From NCBI GenBank assembly GCA_030148625.1, contig JASBTC010000020.1:1-8329 (forward strand): a stretch of DNA of 8,329 bases, written 5' to 3'. Positions within the stretch are counted from its first letter, which is position 1. Each line of letters starts with the position of its first letter. The DNA comes from Sphingobium sp. (GTDB lineage Bacteria; Pseudomonadota; Alphaproteobacteria; Sphingomonadales; Sphingomonadaceae). The notes beneath the pieces were generated by a model that saw nothing but the letters and a program-made list of their open reading frames with translations, did not search any database and was not told where the DNA came from. Shown here piece by piece: positions 5,825-8,329 of the stretch. Both the position numbers and the translations under genes were made by a program.

Positions 5825-8329
5825 TCAGGCGATCACGGTCACCGAAGCTTCGACAAAGATCGTCGCGGTGCCCAGACCGTACTGATTATAGGCGTGGTTG
5901 TTCACGAGTATCTGCCCCTCATAGGCGGCACCGGTCATTGTCACCGAGTCACCGATATCGCCGGTCACATAGAGTTCCCGATCACTGTCGGTGACCTGGA
6001 TCACGCCAGCCTCGGTCAATGTGATGCTGCGCCCCGGATCGCCGACACCCAGGTCGATCCGCTCGATATTGGCGATGTTGGTCGCGCCGCCATCGAGCGT
6101 GAGGACGGTCCCCGTTCCCTTGTCGATCAGCAGCGTATCGAAGCCCACACCGCCGTCGATCTTCACGTCCAGAGCGTCATAGACGAGGACGTCATTGCCT
6201 TCCCCGCCATTCAGGCTGTCGCTGCCGTCACCGCCGCGCAGCAGATCGTTGCCCTTGCCGCCCAGTAGCGTGTCGTTGCCGGCAAAGCCGTAGAGACGTT
6301 CGTTGGCATCGCCCCCGGTCAGCGTCTCGGCGCCGACGGTTCCGAGCTTGATGTTGGAATTGCCGTTGCTGTTGAGCAGGCTCAGGTCGAGCAATGTTCC
6401 GGTGAAGTCATTGTCGCTCAGCCCCAGACTGTCGGTTGCCGTGATCTTGGTCTCATTGAGCACCTGCAGTCCCAGCAGGGTCAGGTCCTGCTCGAAATGC
6501 ACTGTCGCCAGAAGTTCGTTGACCGCGCGATTGTCGATCGTGCCGCCATCGATGGCCGTGATCGTGAGTTCCGAGAGTGGGCCGATAATGCCCAGAAGAC
6601 CGGGGTCGTTCTTGACGGCGACCTTCAATCCCAGTTCTGCTGCAAGCAGTTCGGACGCCGTCAGTTCATAGGCGCCCAGATTCAGGTTGATCAGCGGATT
6701 ATAGCGGACCTGAACCGATTTGAGATTATTGTCGGGATCTAACGCCACCAGCGACTGTGCGTTGATGTCGAGCAGACCCAGCGTCTCCGCACTGATCAAT
6801 CCCAGCAGTGCGGTTTCGTTCGCCTGCACGATCGGCGCCTGATTGGTGTTGGTGATCGTGATCGGCTGGGTGTCGCCATTGCCGACATTGCCGGCAGCAT
6901 CGATCACCCGGACATCGATGGTGTGATTGCCGGCGGCAAGCGTACCGTAACCGTAGAACCAGGTCGTTCCATTGTCGGTCGCTTCCGTCCACGCGCCGCC
7001 ATCGATCCTGATCTCGACACGCTCGTTCGCACCCAGCGCCTGGCTCAACGTGCCGAGGATCGTGGGGGAACGGTCTTCCGTGCTCCAGTCACCCGACGCG
7101 CCGGTATCGTCCGCCAGGGCGGTGATCGCGATCGTGGCCGTGGGTGCCGCGGTATCGATCGTGACCGCATAGGCGGCAGACGGCACGCTCACATTGCCCG
7201 CGGCATCGCTCGTGGTCGCAGTGAAGCTGTGGACACCCTGGCCAAGCGCCGCAGCCGGCGTGAAGCTCCAGGCGCCCGCACCATTGGCAGTCGTCGTGCC
7301 GAGCAATGTGCCATTGTCATAGACCGTGACCGTTGCGTTGGCGGGCGCGCCCGTGCCGGCGACGGCCGGGCGCGTATCGTCGGTGAATCCGCCATTGGCG
7401 ACGGTGCCGACCAACAGCCCGACATCGTCGGTGACCGAAGCGATCACCAGGGTCGCAGGCGGCGTGGTGTCGATGGTGACCGTATAGGCCGTCGACTGTG
7501 CGCTCACATTGCCCGCGGCATCGCTCGCCGTCACCCTGAAGGCATGCGCGCCCTCACCGAGCGCCGCAGCCGGCGTGAAACTCCAGACGCCGGCGCCATT
7601 CGCCGTCGTCGTGCCGAGCAATGTACCATTGTCATAGACCGAAATGGTCGCGTTGGCCTCGGCGCCCGTACCGGCGATCGCCGGTCGCGTGTCATCGGTG
7701 ACGCCGCCATTGGCGACGATGCCGGTGATCGTGCCGACATCATCGGTCACCGAAGCGATCGTCAGGAATGCGGGCGCGGTCGTGTCGATGGTCACCGCGT
7801 AAGCGGCCGACGGCGCGCTGCTGTTGCCCGCCGCATCGGTCGCGGTCGCGGTGAAACTGTGCGTGCCCTGGCCAAGCGCCGCAGCCGGTGTGAAGCTCCA
7901 GACGCCCGCACCGTTGGCCGTAGTCGTGCCCAACAAGGTGCCATTGTCATAGACCGAGATGGTCGCATTGGCCTCCGCACCCGTGCCGGCAATCGCCGGA
8001 CGCGTGTCGTCGGTGACGCCGCCATTGGCGACGACACCCAGGATCGTCCCGACATCGTCGGTCACCGAAGCGATCGTCAGAACAGCCGGCGCGGCCGTAT
8101 CGATCGTGACCGCATAGGCTGCGGAGGGTGCGCTGACATTGCCCGCGGCATCGGTCGCGGTCGCGGTGAAGCTGTGCGCGCCCTGGCCAAGCGCGCCAGC
8201 CGGGGTGAAGCTCCACGCGCCCGCGCCATTCGCGGTGGTCGTGCCGAGCAAGATGCCATTGTCATAGACCGAGATCGTCGCATTGGCCTCGGCTCCCGTG
8301 CCGGCGATTGCCGGACGCGTGTCGTCGGT
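5825..8329 (-). CDS. Large Ig-repeat RTX adhesin, C-terminal part (5' end outside window)
   Basis: The frame is open to the right edge and 834 C-terminal residues are visible. Numbered from the edge, residues 1-396 are four bacterial Ig-like repeats of 105 residues, each with TVYDNGTLLGTTTANGAG-type strands and ending VTIDTxAP. A fifth, divergent Ig-like domain spans about 397-495. A leucine-rich segment (about 497-645), opening with NQAPIVQANE, resembles cadherin-like domains, but I cannot name it. RTX calcium-binding nonapeptides (672-718) follow. The last 115 residues carry no cysteine and end in a hydrophobic strand, as in type I-secreted adhesins. The protein is expected to pass through a type I secretion channel and act on the cell surface in adhesion or biofilm formation (BapA-like). 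The secretion genes are not in the window. The nearby NAD genes show no functional link. Confidence 0.9.
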   Translation of the reverse strand, partial: TDDTRPAIAGTGAEANATISVYDNGILLGTTTANGAGAWSFTPAGALGQGAHSFTATATDAAGNVSAPSAAYAVTIDTAAPAVLTIASVTDDVGTILGVVANGGVTDDTRPAIAGTGAEANATISVYDNGTLLGTTTANGAGVWSFTPAAALGQGTHSFTATATDAAGNSSAPSAAYAVTIDTTAPAFLTIASVTDDVGTITGIVANGGVTDDTRPAIAGTGAEANATISVYDNGTLLGTTTANGAGVWSFTPAAALGEGAHAFRVTASDAAGNVSAQSTAYTVTIDTTPPATLVIASVTDDVGLLVGTVANGGFTDDTRPAVAGTGAPANATVTVYDNGTLLGTTTANGAGAWSFTPAAALGQGVHSFTATTSDAAGNVSVPSAAYAVTIDTAAPTATIAITALADDTGASGDWSTEDRSPTILGTLSQALGANERVEIRIDGGAWTEATDNGTTWFYGYGTLAAGNHTIDVRVIDAAGNVGNGDTQPITITNTNQAPIVQANETALLGLISAETLGLLDINAQSLVALDPDNNLKSVQVRYNPLINLNLGAYELTASELLAAELGLKVAVKNDPGLLGIIGPLSELTITAIDGGTIDNRAVNELLATVHFEQDLTLLGLQVLNETKITATDSLGLSDNDFTGTLLDLSLLNSNGNSNIKLGTVGAETLTGGDANERLYGFAGNDTLLGGKGNDLLRGGDGSDSLNGGEGNDVLVYDALDVKIDGGVGFDTLLIDKGTGTVLTLDGGATNIANIERIDLGVGDPGRSITLTEAGVIQVTDSDRELYVTGDIGDSVTMTGAAYEGQILVNNHAYNQYGLGTATIFVEASVTVIA
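6176..6316 (-). repeat. RTX calcium-binding nonapeptide block
   Basis: Five consecutive near-repeats encode GGDANERLY, FAGNDTLLGG, KGNDLLRGG, DGSDSLNGG and EGNDVLVYD. They match the GGxGxDxLx consensus of RTX proteins, which fold into a calcium-dependent beta roll after secretion. The first unit is degenerate. A lone IDGGVGFDTL follows shortly after. Confidence 0.9.
7142..8329 (-). repeat. 315-bp tandem repeats coding Ig-like domains
   Basis: The landmark GTCATAGACC occurs at 7316, 7631, 7946 and 8261, exactly 315 bases (105 codons) apart. Units taken from TDDTRP are 8329-8015, 8014-7700, 7699-7385 and 7384-7142, the last losing similarity after VTIDTAAP. By my manual count the first two differ at 9 of 105 residues, and the second and third at 18. 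The array continues past the right edge, since the window ends inside it. Confidence 0.92.

Noticed and set aside
5678..6268. Plus-strand frame of 196 codons
   Set aside because: It runs antisense through the RTX block and the nadM leader; no start signal or domain is apparent.
7142..8329. CRISPR array
   Set aside because: The regular repeats are 315 bp, in frame, without spacers, and encode Ig-like domains.

Overview
GC-rich sequence whose codon use and gene content point to an alphaproteobacterium, most likely a sphingomonad. This is inferred from style: TonB-box-like IVVTG motifs, proline-rich envelope proteins and a giant RTX/Ig-repeat adhesin. No rRNA, tRNA, insertion sequence, CRISPR array or phage structural gene was seen.

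Layout. On the + strand from the left edge lies a probable outer-membrane lipoprotein with a von Willebrand factor A domain (its first codons are outside the window). It is followed after 166 bases by a single-pass membrane protein with a proline-rich periplasmic stretch and C-terminal TPR repeats. Both carry motifs resembling the TonB box of TonB-dependent receptors. A short convergent gap (3104-3145) with a hairpin separates them from three minus-strand genes. Read right to left, these are the 3' part of a type I-secreted surface adhesin (834 residues visible, 5' end beyond the right edge), a bifunctional NMN adenylyltransferase/Nudix hydrolase, and a nicotinamide phosphoribosyltransferase.

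The last two genes form a compact non-deamidating NAD salvage unit: NadV makes NMN from nicotinamide and PRPP, NadM makes NAD from NMN and ATP, and the fused Nudix domain probably cleaves ADP-ribose. The two starts lie 53 bases apart from stop to start.

The most striking non-coding feature is the folding potential of this unit's mRNA. Three separate inverted repeats (5674-5700, 4558-4584, 4536-4552) would each form a hairpin with the identical pentaloop GGAGT (GGAGU in RNA). In addition, the Shine-Dalgarno sequences of both genes sit inside hairpins that touch or nearly touch the start codon. Together with two interleaved 9-bp inverted repeats further upstream, this suggests post-transcriptional control of NAD salvage. 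The adhesin repeats are exactly 315 bp in period; two of them encode an identical 48-residue stretch with many silent differences.
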